Positions 45,652-57,100 of a stretch of 64,000 nucleotides of DNA are shown piece by piece. The stretch comes from Cladorrhinum sp. PSN259 (taxonomy: Eukaryota > Ascomycota > Sordariomycetes > Sordariales > Podosporaceae). The translations under genes were made by a program, and so were the position numbers. The notes beneath the pieces were generated by a model that saw only the letters and a list, made by a program, of their open reading frames with translations, was not told the DNA's origin and did no database searches. Numbering within the stretch: position 1 is the stretch's first letter; each line of letters opens with the position of its first letter. The stretch is from the NCBI GenBank assembly GCA_033725935.1, contig MU867066.1, positions 1-64,000 on the forward strand, in the 5' to 3' direction.

Positions 45652-46619
45652 GTTGAGTGTTGGTGTTGGCTTGCAAGTCTGAGGCAAATTCTCAGAGAAT
45701 GGGGGGACTTAAACTGCCCTGGTTTTACTGTGTTGAACACAAAGGTTCCTCAGAGGGAGATACAGGACAGCCGTATAGATACAGACGCATAAAAAGACAG
45801 ACGATCTACAAGCATTAACAACCCGTAATTAAGACAACTTCAACTGTTAACACTTATGACGGTAATACTTCCCCTTACAGCCGCAACCGTCAGCCTGATC
45901 TGATCGGTATTAGCGACGTCACCGGCCTCACCTAGCGCCTTCGTGTGGATAATGGCGGACATGGTGCCGGCCGGACAGCGGCCGATACGGCGCCGGGACG
46001 GGCGGAGTTCTTAGCTGTCCGGAAAGCAGACAACGGTCCGGCTCGGAGTTCGGGCTGCTGGCGGCTCCTGAAAAAAATGCTTTCCTTTAGCTCCGAATCC
46101 TAACCGCAGAAGTACCAGCGCCAAATCGGGCCACTTAGAGGCATCGACGACCACCCCGGAGTTTCTTCGAACAAGGGAGGTGTTGCTAATGAAACTCCGC
46201 AAAATTCATCCGTACTCCGGAAATCAGCTGGCACTAAACGGTGTAGGGTTACTTCACAGCTGGCAGACGCACGGATCAACCCCACCCAAGCACCCTTTCG
46301 GGGCTCAACTTCGCTGCATTCCACAATATGTAACCTCTACGAAGGCTGCCCAAGTGGCGCTGTCAACGGGTAAATAAGCGCCCTAAAATGGCAGGTGTTT
46401 AGCATCGATCCCAGCGCCATACATAGACGTCATTTACGGAGTTAAGTCTTAATTCCGAATAGGAAATCGACCCATGTTTCGCATTTTCCTAGTCCTCATT
46501 AGTCCTTCTTTTGGTCTTGGTACTAGGTTTCTTTCTTGACGAGCGAGCCAGCCTGTTTTCTCTCTGCTTTGCTACTGCCTACCTGCCCGCACAGTTTACT
46601 AGTTAGTGTGTCAGCCAGC
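45652..46619. promoter_or_regulatory. Bidirectional promoter of the non-reducing PKS and MFS exporter, rich in CGGAGT/ACTCCG
   Basis: 968 bp between two divergent starts. The hexamer CGGAGT or its complement occurs at 46003, 46044, 46157, 46194, 46214 and 46437 (first bases), about ten times more than chance for a 6-mer. Two occurrences lie in the longer GAAACTCCG (46157-46165 on the minus strand and 46191-46199 on the plus strand). CGG-containing sites are typical targets of Zn2Cys6 regulators, so this is the best candidate for the site bound by the cluster regulator. Confidence 0.6.
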
Positions 46620-48414
46620 ATGGAACCCGAAAGCAACGCAGCAATGGAGAAGGAGAAGGCGACCGAGGTGCACTCGCTGCCTGACTCTGCAAACGGGACG
46701 ACAAATGACAACACAGACACTGAGACGGCGGCTGCAGCACCGCCACCCGCACCTCCTGCCGCGCCAGAACACGCGTGGCTACACGGCGTCAAGCTCGCCT
46801 CTGTTCTCGCAGCAGTCGTCACCGCGTACTTCCTCGTGTTTTTCGACATCGCCATCGTGTCGACCGTGACGCCGCCCATCACATCCGAGTTCAACTCGCT
46901 GGTCGACATTGGTTGGTACAGCAGCGCGTACACGCTTGCGAGCTCATCATTCCAGCCCTTGAGCGGTAACATCTATCGACATTTTTCCATCAAGGTAGGT
47001 CACATGACCATGCACATTCCTCGCTCTTCATGTTCGCACTGGCTTACCGTCTGTCTAGTGGTCCTTCCTGATCTTTCTATTCATCTTCGAGGTCGGATCA
47101 GCACTATGCGGAGCCGCTCAGTCATCTACGATGTTCATCATCGGCCGAGCCATTGCTGGCTTGGGCTCGGCAGGCATCTTTACTGGCAACGCCACCATCG
47201 TGGCTAACGTCCTGCCCGCCCACCGCCGACCAAGAATCATGGGAATCAACATGGGAATCGGCCAGATGGGCTTCGCGCTAGGTCCCATCCTCGGCGGTGC
47301 CTTCGCTTCCGGCGTCTCGTGGCGCTGGATCTTCTACCTCAACCTGTTCCTAGGTATTCCCGTTGCTGGCGCCATGCTCTTCAACACGGTGCCCGAGGCT
47401 GCCCCGAAGCTGCCCCCACGCCAAGTTCTTGGCACGGCTGTCAAGTCCCTCGACCTCGGCGGGTTCCTGCTCGTCAGCCCGGCGGCCGTGATGCTACTGC
47501 TGGCTCTCGAGTATGGCGGCATCCAGTACGCGTGGAACAGCTCCGTCGTCATTGGCCTGTTGGTGGGCGCCGTCGTCACGTTCGGTCTCTTTTTCCTCTG
47601 GGAGCGTTCGCAAAGCGACCACGCTATGGTTCCATTTGCCATGCTCCGACACCGCGTCATTCGCTCGGCCACCCTGACATCCTTTTTCAGCGTGCCAGGA
47701 ATCCTCATCGCCGACTATTACCTCGCCATCTACTTCCAAGCTGTCTTGAATGACTCGGCGCTCATGAGCGGTGTGCACCTGCTTCCCAAGACGATGGTCA
47801 TGGTCGTGGCCACTATCCTCACTGGCACTCTCACCCAAAAGACGGGCTACTATCTCCCGTGGATCATGCTCGGCAGCGCTCTCTCAGCCATCGGTTACGG
47901 CCTCTTGTCCACGCTGACTCCGACGACGTCGGTTGGGCGGTGGGCAGGATACCAGATTCTCATCGGCACGGGTATCGGCGCCAGCGTCTCGGGGCCCATG
48001 CTCGCGGTGCAGAACATCGTGGCCCTGAAGCAGATGCCCAAAGCCGTGTCCATCGTCCTCTCGATGCAGAACATGGGCAGTGCCATCTGGCTCGTCGTGG
48101 CCAACACCATCTTCAACAACGAACTGCGCAAGCAGCTGCAGCAGAACACCGGCGTCATTGGCCTGGACCCGAGCGTGGTCATCAACGCCGGAGCCCGCTC
48201 CATCCGGGATCTCGGCCTAAACGATGCTGCTGTCGGTGCGGTGGTGCAGGCCTACACAGACGCTGTAGACCGTGCTATGTATTTGGGTGTCGCTGTTGTC
48301 GCGACTACATTCTTGTTTAACTGGGGCTTGGGCTTGCATAACATCCACACGGTCAAACGAGAGGAGATTATTGACAAGAGGGCACAGAAGAAGGAAGAGG
48401 CCAGCAAGGCGTAG
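46620..48414 (+). CDS. MFS exporter, 14-helix DHA2-type drug:H+ antiporter
   Basis: Exons 46620-46994 and 47059-48414 (intron GTAGGT to TCTAG) give 576 residues. After an acidic, Ala/Pro-rich cytoplasmic N-terminus of about 55 residues come the helices [19 protein letters not shown] with the TVTPPI loop, [16 protein letters not shown] and the antiporter motif [14 protein letters not shown] followed by SWRWIFYLN. Size and motifs match fungal toxin and polyketide exporters with 14 spans. It diverges from the non-reducing PKS across a shared promoter. The usual role of such neighbours is product export or self-protection. Substrate is not predictable from sequence. Confidence 0.92.
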
Positions 48415-51290
48415 ATAGTGGAGGATAGTGGAGACGTGTAGGCACGCGTAATGGGCTCACTCCATTCTTAATGGCCCGGTTCATAGCCTCCTCCATTCGC
48501 CGTCTGGAGCACTTGGAGGGACGGATATCGCGTTCAAGCTTTCTCAACGGCCCGGTCCGTAGCCTCCACCCGCCACCTGGAGCCTTTTGCGGCGGGTTTG
48601 GATAGTGGGTTGCCGCAAGCAGACTCGGTCCACTGTACTAGGAAACCCGTACGAGTTTCGAGAAGGCCATGCGGAGCACCTGCGTTTGTCGACGTGTATC
48701 GTAATTAGAGCAAGTAGAAGTTCATCTCACAGCTTATGTTAACCCAATCCGTTGAAGAAAAGTGACCATGTAAGTTGTGCTGCATTAAAGCGGATCCGAG
48801 TTACCGTTTGGTCCGCGCCCAAGACCGAAGACGGCTATTCCAAAAGGAGAAAAACGTTCACGGTTTCACGGTACAATACGTACAACAGCCTTCTTTGCCG
48901 AATCCTACTTTCCGTCCCCTCAAGTACATGCGGCCGCCGTTCTCGTTTACCTTCAACGCCTGCCTCTTTCGCCTTGTCACCCTGCCCACGAAAAAATAGA
49001 GACTGCAAATCAGATTTCGCCGATATAAGCTGGCCTTAGTATTCTAATTACCTGAAAGAAAAATCAACCTTGAAAACGAAGTCCTTAAATTTAAGACATA
49101 AAAAGCTTACAGTAATAGAACCAGCTAAAAGCAGCATAATACAATTAAAACCAATTGCTTTGGTTGAATATTTTCAATGTTGTGGGCAGGGTACTTGTCT
49201 AGCTAACTCAACTAACGGCTCTTGCGCGCCAATCAACCGCCCCCTGTCGATCAAGACGGATCCCAGCGGTCAGTGATGACATGTTCTAAGGTATTGAAAA
49301 CATGGTGGGAAATAAGCTTTGAGTAACCGAGACTAAGCCTTTCTACTAGGCAGGCAACGGCAGGATCCCGTCTCTGTCCGGGACGTTTGACATTCTTGGC
49401 ATCCTTCAGTGTTCTCCTATATGTGGTATCGCCAGCGGTTCATCCAATTCGTGTCACGTAAACCTAACCTGTTCGAGTTTCTCGGCGCAACCACACCAGA
49501 ATCCACAAATGGCGTGGAAGACCTCGCAATCGCGCAGGAATGCGACGCCATCCTTTGAGCCGAACCATACCTACGACGGGCAGCGGATTGCGGGAATTCT
49601 CGGCATCTTTAATCCGTCTTATAAAATTCACCTCCGCGCGTCCAACGCCCCTCCTCAATCTCGTGACGTCATCTTATCATGCTTACTAAGCACGTCGCTT
49701 TCCACGTGTCGACGTTGTATAAACCGGGCCGGCACCTTTCAACGGGCCTCCCAAGCGACGTTTGGCCCCGGCGCAGCGTCCGCCAAGTCGAAGCCTTTGT
49801 CTAAAACCGCAACAAGCTTTTATCTAGAACCACAACGGTTAGCAGTGCGGGCCGTGCCGACGTTCGAAATCTCTTTTTCGACTCGGACAAAGAAATGTAA
49901 AGCTTAATGCCCTTCTGAACTTCTATCGTTCAAGTTAATGTATGTTTCAGATTCCTTCACGACTACCGAGTCGATGAGATGGCAAGGATCACCCCTTGAC
50001 CGCCCTTTCCTAATCGGTCTATATCTGATGGACACTTAGCTATTCTGAGAAAAATCCTCCCGCCCACAGATACCTTTAATCACACAAGCCGGGATCCTCG
50101 TCAGTCAGTTAGGCCACACCTGCCGTAAGAAGGCATATTGACGCAAGATGGCAGCGAATTCGGGGACGGGCCAACAGCCGGCAGCCAGGGCGTCGCTTAC
50201 AGGTGTGCGCGGTAATGTAGCCGGCGCCTAGCGGAATGATTCCGGTCCCTCGACGTGATTCCGGTCCCTCGACGTGGGGGTCGGGTATAACTCGCAATAG
50301 TTATAAGACTTATCTTATTCTGTAAGATTCCTCTGCCTTATGGGGAGGGGGGTCGCTGGTAGTGTTTTGTGGCTTTTCTCGTAGGGTAATAACGGCAACA
50401 AAGTTTCGCTTAGTCTTTCAACTTTATGTAGTTTACTCAGGTCCGTATATTTCCTTGATTATATGTGGGTTCCTCGCTAAAATTGTAACGCCTCGGTCGA
50501 ATCATATCGATTTCCCCTCGTGTCCCTGCCAATGGAGGGTTACACTTACCGGGGCCCACTTTCGATGCACGTCCTAATGTCGATCATGATCGGCCCATCA
50601 CCTGAGCCGTACTACCGGAACTAAACCTGATGACGCAGGCGGCGTTCGCTGGGAGCGTTACTTCTGAGAGAGTTGAGGAAACGCGAAACCGCCACTATCG
50701 TTAAGGGCTGGCGCCTCGCAACCGCGTTGCACGTGGAATGGTGACTGCTTGGGTAGGTACTTTTACGGCGTATAAACCCTTCTCATAAAGCACTGGGCGT
50801 TGTCATTACCTCATGCTGGTCATGATCCTGCCACGACTACATACATCCTTTCGCAGAATGAGTACATTACCGTAGCATGTAAATAAATAGATATAGACTA
50901 TTGCAGTATTGCTCTCCTATAAGCCGCGCGAACACATTTGCAAAGCACGTGCGGACTCGGGGTTTTTACGACTGCCATTGCTTTTAGGCGGCCTACTAGT
51001 ACTAGGCCTCGGCGCTTGGTAACGAGAGTGAACTGATCGGCGATGATACGCAGCACCCACACAGCTGGTAGATAGCGTTCCGTATCGCGCACGACCAGGG
51101 TGAAGTGCAGTCCCGTTCCTCGACGCTGGTACACTTGCAAGTTCCTTTAATACAGGATTGCCACTCCTCGTCAGTCCCCGGGCTAATAATCACACCGAGC
51201 CGCAACTACACAGGTATATTATGTTGTAGCAATTTTTTCTTGCTGCAAGATTGACGAAAGAGAAAGGTTACTTTACATTCTTCGGTCGAT
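48415..51290. other. 2.9-kb gene-free stretch inside the cluster
   Basis: No supported coding region between the exporter and the regulator. It contains a diverged ~40-bp direct repeat (48470-48510 and 48546-48583, sharing GGCCCGGT--GTAGCCTCC-like text) and a perfect 19-bp tandem repeat (50238-50256 and 50257-50275). The last few hundred bases serve as promoter for the regulator. Short ORFs on both strands lack family signals. It could hide a non-coding RNA or a decayed cluster gene. Confidence 0.5.
50238..50275. repeat. Perfect 2x19-bp tandem repeat
   Basis: GATTCCGGTCCCTCGACGT occurs twice head to tail with no mismatch. Confidence 0.9.
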
Positions 51291-53527
51291 ATGGCCGACA
51301 AAGGACGTCGACAGCAACCCGGATATGCGTGCGAGGAGTGCCGGAGACGAAAAGCACGCTGCGACCGGGCGCGGCCCACTTGCGGCCTATGTTTGGAGAG
51401 TAGTACTGTCTGCGTAGTACTGGAAAGGAAACCACAACGGGGACCCAAGAAGGGGAGAATCAATGCCATGCGGTCGCAGATTGGTTTGTGTCCCCCATAT
51501 ACACACCTCCATACACACTTCCATACACACACGCACAGCCTCCCAACCGTCTCTATACTACCACACACACACACACACACACGAATGCGTGTCTATGCGG
51601 CATAGCTAATCACCTCGACATGATGCAGCGACATTGCAATGGCAGTTAAGCGAGCAGCTAGGCGGCTACGACGCGGAAGATTTGGCCGGTGTGCCAGGCA
51701 TGTCGGGACAAGCATCACCAGAACGAGACCTTATCGACCCGTTATCCCGCGTCGTCGACTTAGATTCAGGGGACGACTTGCTAAACACCGGCGTAGACCT
51801 CTCGATAACTTCGCACCACATCATATCGCCGACCTCGACAACACATGACCTGGCGGCTTCCTTAGTGCATACAGTAGATCCGTCACCGTTGGAAATAGGA
51901 TGGACGGACTGGATAACGACGGCAGGGTTTGGGAACGATATTGGCCTGGGGGAATTGGACATGGTCGGGCGGGACGAGGACATAATGGAAACGGAAAGGA
52001 CAACACCAGCAATGGCCGTTCTCACAGACCACGTACGAGCAGACCTAGACCAAGTCTTCTTCGAGCGCGTCCACCCCGTCCTCCCGATTGTGTACAGGCA
52101 GGGATACTTCTCGTGGGCCGACCAAATAAATCCCGGGCCAGCACGCTCCTGTCTTCGATCGGCAATACGGACCATCGCCGCGGCCATGTCAGCTCTATGT
52201 TTCCGCTTCTGCGACCAGCTCTATGCCGAGACCCGCGGTCTGCTGGAGGGGTACACGGTCGGATCCAAAAATGAAATAGCGCTCGAGTACATCCAGGCTT
52301 GGCTGCTGCTAGCCCACTACGAGCTGCTGAGGGTGGGCGAACACCAGGCCTTATTGACAGCAGCACGTGCGTTTCGTCTCGTCCTCATAGCTCGGCTATA
52401 CAACATCGATCTGCCGAACTGCGAGGACATGACTCCGTGCCCCTTGATATATCAGCAGCAGGCATCACCCGTGGAGAGCTTATCGAGTTGTGAACCAGCA
52501 GACTTGGTGGGGCTTGGAGGGGAGGGCGGCTTTTCTGCAATCGAGGAGCGGAGGCGCACTTTTTGGCTGGGATTTCAGCTGGATCGGCTTCTGTGCGCGC
52601 GCAATGACTACCCGCTGACAATATACGAGGACATGGCAAGTAATAGCATTTTGTCCTTCTCTTTATCATTGAGGGGGAAAGTACGGAAATCCTAACTTGT
52701 CTCAGATCAGCACGCGCCTCCCCGCGCCCGAAGCTAACTTCCAAGGAAACCACTACACGCGCACCATCTTCCTGTCCGAAGCAATCCGCTGCTCAGGCAA
52801 AACTCCCACCCTCTCGCCCTTCGCTGAATGCGTCGTGCTAGCCTGCCTGCACGGGCGATGTGCAGCCCGTAGCCGCGACACCTACGCCCCCTCCCCGAGA
52901 ACCCCTGGCAGCGGCACCGGGGACTTTTGGACACAGCAAGCGGGGCTCGCCTCGGCTTTTGAGACGCGCATGCAGGCCCTAGCAACATCGGCCTCGACTG
53001 CCAGCGGCAGCGGCGACGGAGACGCCCTTCTGCTGTTCGCGCACATGCTAGCTCACGGCGCTGTGATCAAGCTTGCTGCAGCGGCCGCTACTCAGCAAGG
53101 AGGGCCTTCGCCATCAGCGTCGGCATGGGGTCAGATGACAACAGTGGAGCAGCAGCGCGCGGCGGCGGCGGCCGCAGAAATTGTCCGGCTGGCACGATTG
53201 ATGCCCTCGTCGGCGTGCTTCAAGGCGCATCCATTCCTGCCGGACCCACTTGCGTCCGCGGCCGGCTATTTAATGACCGGTACCGGCGGCGGCGGCGGCG
53301 GCGGACGTCCCGGCACGGGCAATACCGCGGCCGTGCAGCAGCTGGTGCGGGTGTTGCGGGACATGCAAGGGATGAATAGCTTAGCGAGGGACCACGTGAC
53401 GGGGTTAATGTTGTCGACTGACGGAGCCCCTGAGTTCGTCAGGGGTAGCGATCTGGAGTCAACAAGTGGCCCCCATGGCCGGGTGGGGACTGCAAGTGCG
53501 GCGCAGATGCAACGGATGCATCGTTAG
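51291..53527 (+). CDS. Zn2Cys6 transcription factor, likely cluster regulator
   Basis: Exons 51291-51483, 51629-52635 and 52706-53527 give 673 residues. The Zn2Cys6 cluster is complete: Cys14, 17, 24, 31, 34 and 41 in CEECRRRKARC, then TCGLC and C. A short basic linker follows. The fungal-specific regulatory domain begins around ADLDQVFFERVHPVLPIVY and runs to about residue 420. The tail has Ala- and Gly-rich low-complexity parts. Intron 1 (145 bp, donor GTTTGT, branch GCTAATC) carries a CA microsatellite. Intron 2 begins GCAAGT, ends TCTCAG and is thus a GC-AG intron; only this join restores EDM-ISTRLPAPE, a conserved stretch. Its location among PKS and exporter genes points to local control of the pathway. 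Confidence 0.88.
51562..51582. repeat. CA microsatellite in regulator intron 1
   Basis: About ten CA units in a row, preceded by imperfect CA/TACACAC text from about 51495. It accounts for most of the extra length of this intron. Confidence 0.85.
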
Positions 53528-54167
53528 CTGCCGTGAGTGACGTGTCGGCCGATCCGGCCTCCCCACGGGGCCCCGCAATCGCTACGGCGAATTTAATCCG
53601 ATGTGCTTGCGTTGACGAGCGATAGAGAATGTAGTTTAGCATACCACTACTCCGTGCAAAAGTACCTACTTAGAGTCATATAGAGGAACTGGCATTGCTA
53701 CAACGTACTCGTATCTTAGCATAGGAATAAACGTAATTGAGGTGTATGATTGATCCTAGTCCGTGCCTGGATAAACGGATGTTCCTTCTAAAAGCGCGAC
53801 AGCGTTATGTAAGCAATAAGGTTTCTGCTAATTTAGATTATCAGATTAAGTAGTTACTGGAGGGTAAGCCGTTGAACCGACATATTTAATTTATATTTAC
53901 ACCCTTAAGGGTTACTTTGTTAGATCATGTCTTATACCATCGCATTATTGCCACGGTTTTAGGGTTTCGTGTTGAGGGCAGATCTGTCATGGGTTGGTGG
54001 ACACAACCTCAACTGTATCGTGACTCTACCGACCATTAATACTCGCGTTGAAGATGGAAGAGAAAGGTTCCAAGAGTGTATTGAAATATCTCATCTAAAT
54101 TTGCAACCTAAAGACTCACGCCAACGTACGAAAATTATCTAGAACAACTCCATCTCTATACAACCAG
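53528..54167. other. Intergenic between regulator and reducing PKS 3' ends
   Basis: The two genes converge here. One ACTCCG hexamer lies near 53649 but outside a promoter. No gene or RNA recognised. Confidence 0.5.
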
Positions 54168-57100
54168 TCAAGCTTTCGACGTCACATATGTACTCTTCGC
54201 CACGACATCGGATGCCAGTGTAAACAGCGACGCACTCTGCAAGATATTCAAGATGGGCACATCTGCACCAGCCTTCAACACCAGCATGTTGCGCAGCTCC
54301 ACAGCAACGAGCGAGTCAACACCGAGTGAGGAGGGAGACATGTTCAGATCGATGTCGTCTCGTTCCCGCATGAAAATGTCAGCCAATTTTATCGCGATCG
54401 CATCAGCCGTCAGCTTCTGCGCATCCTCAGGTGACGCAGACTCCTTCAGCAGCGCCGAGAGCGGCTTCACATCTCCTTCCGCGCCATTCTGCGCCTGCGA
54501 CTGCCCTTGCCCCTTCGCGCCGATCGGCAGCCTATACCGTAGGGGCATAAAGCGCGCGTCACGGCCCATGGGTGAATTGTTGCTCGTCATGTCCCAGTGC
54601 GCTCCCGGGCCCGAGTTCAGACCGACAAGCATCTGTGGCTGGTCAAGAGGGTGGAGGATGGCGGTGGCGAGGGCTTGTATCACGTCCTCGTCGGACAGGG
54701 CGAGCGACTGGCCCGACTTGCCGAGTCCGTCTGAGACGATTTTGGACTCGGAGGCCCCGACGCCCTTCACCCAGCCGATGTCGAGAGACACGGCGGGAAG
54801 GCCTTGTGATGTCCGCCAGAGCGCGAGAGCGTCCTGGAAGGAGCCGCCGGCGGCGTAGTTTCCTTGGCTTGCCCAGCCAAAAATACCCGATAGGGATGAG
54901 AAGACGACGAAGAAGTCGAGCATGTCCGGCTTGGAGAAGTACCAATGTAGGTTCCAGGTGGCTGTGACCTTGGGCTTGATGGAGGTCTGCCAGTCGTCGA
55001 GCGTCAGGTTCTCCAGGATCGAATCCCGGAGCACCGTGGCACCCTGCACGACACCTCGGATGGGTGGAAGCCGCTCCTGGGTTTCACAGCGTTGCAGCGC
55101 CCTTGCCAGGTCGTCTTTATCGGACACGTCGCAGCTGACGGCCACCACGCGGCAACCGAGCTCACGAAGCCCAGTCACGAACGAGGAGGTCTCATCGAGC
55201 TTTCCGGCACTCCTGGAAAGAACGATGAGGTTCTTAGCTCCATTTGCAGCCATCCAGAAAGCCGTCGGACGCCCCAGACCGCCGACGCCGCCGACTATCA
55301 GGTACGATGCGTCGGCCTTCAACTTTGGCTTGGGCACACGCGGCAGCACCTTGACTTGTTCTTCTGGGGAGACTGACAACACGACCTTGCCCATCTGCTT
55401 CTCTGTCTGGACAAAACGCATGGCCTTGGAGATCTGGCCCAAGGGGAAGACGGTCACTGGACTGATGGGTCGGATGACGCCTTGTCCTGTGAGACGGGCC
55501 ACCTCGTTGATAACGCGGCAAGCCTCGGATGGACGCTCTCGGGCGAGGACTGTGATGTCGACCGATGTGAAAGACGCAACCCGAGAGAAGGTGGACATCT
55601 CGAGGAGACTGTTGTCTTGTAGATCTCGCTTCCCGACCTCAACAAAGTGGCCAAAGGGCGCGAGCACATCAAAGCCGGCCTGCAGCGATGGTCCACTCAA
55701 AGAGTTCAGCACCACATTGACGCCACGGCCCCCTGTAACGGCCAGAATGTCCGACTTGAGGGAGGCGTCATCGATGTTAAAGATGCGAGCGGGCAGCAAG
55801 TTATACTCGCGTGTCAAGAACTCGCGCTCCTCCTGAGACCCAACCGTGACGTACACGTCGGCCCCCAGGTAGTCTTTGGCCAGCATGATTGCCGCCTGAC
55901 CCACGGCTTCTGTGACGCCGTTTATCAAGACGGACTGGCCCTGCCAGAGTCGTGCCACATCGACGAGACCGACGTAGGCGGTTGTAGAGGCCATGAGCAT
56001 AGAAGCGGCGTCTTCGAAGCTCACTCCCTCCGGAACATGCGACACACACTGCCAGCAGATGCGGGCAGAGCTGCCGAACGGGCCGCGCAGCAGGGCCATG
56101 ACATGGTCGCCGACGGCGAAGCCTTGTGCTGCAGCCTCGCTGCCTAAGCTGGTGATGACACCGGCACATTCCACTCCCACTATTTCCCACTTGTTAGCGT
56201 CTTTCTTGATTCAGGGGAGTATCTAGACGGACTCACTGATGTTTTCCCGCACCTGGCCCATAGCAACCATGACATCACGGGAGTTGACTCCGTATGCCCG
56301 TGGCTCAATCTCCACCGCATCCTCCTCTGGGTACCATTCCTCGTACCCCTCATGGTCATCAAACACCAGCGAGTCTAGGAACCCTGGCATTCCTACCTTC
56401 AGGCTCAGCGGGCGCCCATCCTGGAATAGCGCCGACTCGGCAATATGCTCAGGTTCTGCAGCATCGGGTGACAGCATCTTGTTGAGAGGCGCGTCCTTGT
56501 ATATGCGCGGAACTAATACGAGGCCGTCTCGCAAGGCAAACTCGTTCTCCTCAGAGTCTGATGGCCCCTGGCGGCTTCCCACGCCGCCCGCCATGACATG
56601 GACGATTGCTGAAATGTCGGATTCCGACCATGCGGGCTTCTTGGCGTCCAGATCCAGCGTCACCAGACTGCGACCGACGTATTCGTTGCGAATCACGCGC
56701 AGGAAGCCATTGGCCAGGGCCATGTCGGGGTCTGTACATTCCACTGCACCTCCCCGAGTGACCCACAGTACGCCCTTGAAGGTGGTCAACATGGTCCTGA
56801 TGCCATTCAACGCTGCCGCGTCGGATAGGTTGTTGAGCAACGGACGGCCTGCCTCGCCGAGGAATACACAGAACTTGGCCGTGCATGAAACGGTACGAGA
56901 CTCGAGCGATTGCACGGCAGGAAGGGATCCGCCAACAGTCTTCGCAATGGTTGCTCTCAGGGCCTGGAGCCAGTTATCCGGAGGCGGTGTCGCGTTGCTT
57001 GTAACGATGACGACGCCGTCCTCTGGCAGATTGGATGGGAGCGCGGGTACTGACGCCAAGATGCTGCTGAGAGAATGCATGTCCTGGTGGGCCTCGTAGT

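Noticed and set aside
54922..55836. 304-residue plus-strand open frame inside the reducing PKS
   Set aside because: Antisense shadow of the ER-KR region; Ser/Thr/Arg-rich composition as expected from the opposite strand.
56239..57099. 286-residue plus-strand open frame
   Set aside because: Antisense of the methyltransferase-to-ER linker of the reducing PKS; no independent support.
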